A DNA stretch of 64,000 nucleotides from an uncultured Candidatus Actinomarina sp. (GTDB lineage Bacteria > Actinomycetota > Acidimicrobiia > Actinomarinales > Actinomarinaceae). Position 1 is the first letter of the stretch; every line of letters begins with the position of its first letter. The position numbers and the translations under genes are program-made. Where the stretch lies: positions 1 to 64,000 of the forward strand of contig CACNFT010000002.1 in assembly GCA_902619825.1 (NCBI GenBank), written 5' to 3'. Below the pieces are notes generated by a model that saw only the letters and a list, made by a program, of their open reading frames with translations, was not told the origin of the DNA and did no database searches. This document shows positions 61,099-64,000 of the stretch, in pieces.

Positions 61099-62552
61099 TA
61101 CTCTTCTCTTTTAATGATTCCAGACAACTTTTTTGCAAAGTTCTTCTTTTCTTCAATATCAACTTTTCTTGAAATTTGGATTCTTTGTGCTTGAGGGGAT
61201 CCAGCTCCATGCATAGACTCAGTTAAATATGCTACAGCATTTCTTCCTAAAGTCATATTTTCTATTAGTCTCAACATTTTGACACGATCTTCAGTATTTA
61301 TATCTTCTTTACCTTTTAGGTATTTTTTGAGATTTGGGGACATGTCACTTTCGTGAATGTCAATTCCTGAGGGCATTGAAGCAACCAATCCTCCCGCAAG
61401 ATCTTGTGCTAATCTTCCAATTTCATATGTTTCTTTTGTTACATGTTGCTTACAAACATTTGCCAGTAAATCGTCATTGATAAAGTTTCCACTTTTAGTT
61501 TCTTTCCCTTGTAATGATGAAGCAATTCCCGTCGCGTATATTGTTTCATTTAATTTATTCATCTCAACTAATTTTTCTCTGATATGTGATTTGTTTTCGA
61601 CTCCATTGTATTCAGCAATAGTTGCAGCTGCTCCAATCATTACATCTCCCACTCCAGCTTTACAAACATAAGATCTTCTGTGATAGCATGTAAATCGTTC
61701 AACCAACATTGCTGCAAAATCGTATTCACCATTCATAAATATATATTCATTCGGTATAAATACATTGTCAAAAATTACCATTGCTTCCTGGCCAGCAAAG
61801 TACTTATTACCAACATCGTATTCCCCAGGCTCCATACTTCTTGTGTCACATGATTGACGCCCATAAATGTAAGTTATTCCTTCAGATTCGATTGGTAGCG
61901 CTCCAACTATTGCATAATCTTTATCATCTTCTGTAAGTCTTAAAGTTGGCATGATGACCATCCAATGGGAATTTAAACAACCTGTCTGGTGAGCTTTTGC
62001 CCCAGAAACGTAAACACCTTTTTTGTCTCGTTTCACAATTCTGAGATATAAATCTTGGTCTGCCTGTTGATGAGGTGGCTTTGATCTATCACCTTTGACA
62101 TCAGTCATTGCGCCACCAATAACGAGATTGGATTCATGCATTTTTGTTAAGAAACTTATAAATTTTTTGTGATAATCAGTCTTATATTTTTCATCAATTT
62201 CGTAAGTTACTGAATGAAGAGCATTGAATGCATCCATACCAACACATCTTTGAAAACAAGTCCCAGTTAATTGTCCCAACTTTCTTTGCATTTGGTTTTG
62301 TAGATATAAATCTTGATTATTTTCAGCAATATGTAAAAACCTATTAATTGGCTCATTGGTATAAGGAGATATTGCAGAAGCTAATTCAGGTTCTCTCTCA
62401 GCAAGAGCATAGGTCTCAGCCATTGCTTCTATGCTTGGTTTTATTATTGGATGTGTCAACGGATCTTCTACAAGCTCACCCATTAAGTAAATTGTTAGGT
62501 TTCTATTTTTAAGAGAATCTAGATAATCAGCTTTTGTATGAATTTTTTCCAT
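61098..62552 (-). CDS. 4-hydroxybutyryl-CoA dehydratase / 4-hydroxyphenylacetate 3-hydroxylase family (AbfD-like)
   Basis: TGTCFQRCVGMDAFNAL, GAMTDVKGDR, GAKAHQTG, YGRQSCDTRSME, YHRRSYVCKAGVGDVMIGAAA, TESMHGAGSPQAQR. Confidence 0.8.
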   Translation of the reverse strand: MEKIHTKADYLDSLKNRNLTIYLMGELVEDPLTHPIIKPSIEAMAETYALAEREPELASAISPYTNEPINRFLHIAENNQDLYLQNQMQRKLGQLTGTCFQRCVGMDAFNALHSVTYEIDEKYKTDYHKKFISFLTKMHESNLVIGGAMTDVKGDRSKPPHQQADQDLYLRIVKRDKKGVYVSGAKAHQTGCLNSHWMVIMPTLRLTEDDKDYAIVGALPIESEGITYIYGRQSCDTRSMEPGEYDVGNKYFAGQEAMVIFDNVFIPNEYIFMNGEYDFAAMLVERFTCYHRRSYVCKAGVGDVMIGAAATIAEYNGVENKSHIREKLVEMNKLNETIYATGIASSLQGKETKSGNFINDDLLANVCKQHVTKETYEIGRLAQDLAGGLVASMPSGIDIHESDMSPNLKKYLKGKEDINTEDRVKMLRLIENMTLGRNAVAYLTESMHGAGSPQAQRIQISRKVDIEEKKNFAKKLSGIIKREE

Positions 62553-62578
62553 AAAACATTATAAATTGTAAGATCGTG

Positions 62579-62610
62579 ATTTAAAATTTAGTTACAAATT
62601 TAAAATTTAG
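62579..62610. repeat. Two direct copies of ATTTAAAATTTAG, 19-bp period
   Basis: 62579-62591 and 62598-62610 identical 13-mers in the thiolase-AbfD junction. Confidence 0.8.
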
Positions 62611-63785
62611 ATAACTTCAAATAAACCAGCTGCACCCATACCACCACCGACACACATAGTTACAACTACGAATTTTGCGTTTCTTCTTTTACCCTCTATT
62701 AATGCATGCATTGTCATTCTTGCACCAGTCATTCCATAGGGATGGCCTATTGATATTGAACCACCATTAACGTTATATATGCTGTTGTCAATACCAAGCT
62801 CGTCTCTACAGTATAAAGTTTGAACAGCAAACGCTTCATTTAGTTCCCAGAGGTCTATATCTTCAATTTTTAAGTTGAATTTGTTTAATAAGTCTGGAAC
62901 TGCGTATACAGGACCTATTCCCATTTCCTCTGGTGCTAATGCTGATACAGTCATACCTCGATAATATCCAAGTGGTTCGAGGTTTCTTTTTTCTGCTTCA
63001 CTTGCTTCCATTAAAACAACAGAAGCTGAACCATCTGATAATTGTGAAGCATTACCAGCTGTAATGAACTTTCCTTCTCCGTAAACAGGAGGAAGAGAGG
63101 ATAAACCCTCTAAATTTGTCTCTGGTCTATTTCCCTCATCTTTTGTTAATTCAACCTCTTCATCAGTAACTTCACCGGTTTCTTTATTTTTGACACTTTT
63201 TGTTGTAGTTGTTGAAATAATTTCGTCATCAAATTTGTTACCTTCTTGAGCAGCTGCAGTTCTTTGTTGACTTTGTAATGAATATTCATCCTGATATTCT
63301 CTTGTAATATTATATTTTTCAGCAACAAAATCAGCAGTTTCGATCATAGGCATATAAGCGTTATCAGCAAGTTTTACCACATTTGGATCTGGAGCAAATC
63401 GCAATTCAGCAGTTTGAACCAACGATATAGATTCAACACCGCCTGCAACAACAACATTCATATTGTCTGTCATTATTTGTTTTGCACCAGTAGCAATGGC
63501 CATTAGGCCAGAAGAACATTGTCTATCTATTGTCATTCCTGGAACAGTAATTGGTAATCCTGCTGCGATTCCACTTAGTCTTCCAATGTTCAATGCTTGT
63601 GAGCCTTGTTGTTGAGCACAACCCATAATGACATCTTCTATTTCATTTGGATCAACATTTGCTCTTTCAACAGCTTCTTTGATTGAATAAGAACCTAATG
63701 TAGGAGCATCTGTTTTGTTGTATGCTCCACGATAAGCTTTTCCAATAGGTGTTCTTGCTGCTGATACTATTACTGCTTCTCTCAT
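62607..63785 (-). CDS. Acetyl-CoA acetyltransferase / thiolase
   Basis: [58 protein letters not shown]. Confidence 0.95.
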   Translation of the reverse strand: MREAVIVSAARTPIGKAYRGAYNKTDAPTLGSYSIKEAVERANVDPNEIEDVIMGCAQQQGSQALNIGRLSGIAAGLPITVPGMTIDRQCSSGLMAIATGAKQIMTDNMNVVVAGGVESISLVQTAELRFAPDPNVVKLADNAYMPMIETADFVAEKYNITREYQDEYSLQSQQRTAAAQEGNKFDDEIISTTTTKSVKNKETGEVTDEEVELTKDEGNRPETNLEGLSSLPPVYGEGKFITAGNASQLSDGSASVVLMEASEAEKRNLEPLGYYRGMTVSALAPEEMGIGPVYAVPDLLNKFNLKIEDIDLWELNEAFAVQTLYCRDELGIDNSIYNVNGGSISIGHPYGMTGARMTMHALIEGKRRNAKFVVVTMCVGGGMGAAGLFEVI

Positions 63786-63802
63786 CTTTAGTCTTCTTTC
63801 TT

Positions 63803-64000
63803 CTATTCTGTAATTATAAATAAAGTTAAAGGCTCAACAATAGCTGCTGGCTTATCTTTACCTTCTATTTCAATTGTAGCAGTATGCTTTACCAACCATC
63901 TACCAGCTTTTTTATACTGGACATCTGACAAAACAAATCTTCCTCTAATCTTGCTATTTACTGGCACAGCTTCCATGAAACGAACTTTATCAAGTCCGTA
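63803..64000 (-). CDS. MaoC-like dehydratase, C-terminal part (truncated by window edge)
   Basis: Frame ...[65 protein letters not shown]. Confidence 0.75.
   Translation of the reverse strand, partial: YGLDKVRFMEAVPVNSKIRGRFVLSDVQYKKAGRWLVKHTATIEIEGKDKPAAIVEPLTLFIITE

Overview
The window is about 64 kb of AT-rich, gene-dense bacterial chromosome. Gene content and order fit a streamlined low-GC marine actinobacterium (Ca. Actinomarina/Acidimicrobiia-like; this assignment is an inference). Markers include Ni-superoxide dismutase with its maturation protease, an F420-type CofC/FbiD guanylyltransferase, the cysteine desulfurase-mnmA-ligA-dapDE-gatCAB block, and gltX followed by tRNA-Glu/Gln/Glu. 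Most of the window is housekeeping: metG, amt, GOGAT large subunit, deoC plus aldehyde dehydrogenases, murA, pyk, folD, ychF, an alpha-glucan/disaccharide ABC locus with malQ and an amylase, and acyl-CoA metabolism genes. I found no phage, transposon or CRISPR array. The most interesting items are: (1) a compact three-way-junction RNA candidate in the leader of an EamA transporter, whose strand is supported by a G-U wobble; (2) a four-half-site, 11-bp-periodic GlnR-like operator upstream of amt; (3) a split ALDH16-like pair with a degenerate second ALDH next to deoC; (4) an ABC disaccharide locus with ThuA/ThuB-like genes, no ATPase gene, and an intercistronic terminator; (5) a 4-hydroxybutyryl-CoA dehydratase-like protein in a thiolase/MaoC operon; (6) two small genes absent from the ORF track (tatA and a 47-aa lipoprotein); (7) a Cys-rich small protein coupled to the Ni-SOD protease gene. 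All calls come from reading the sequence, with no database search.
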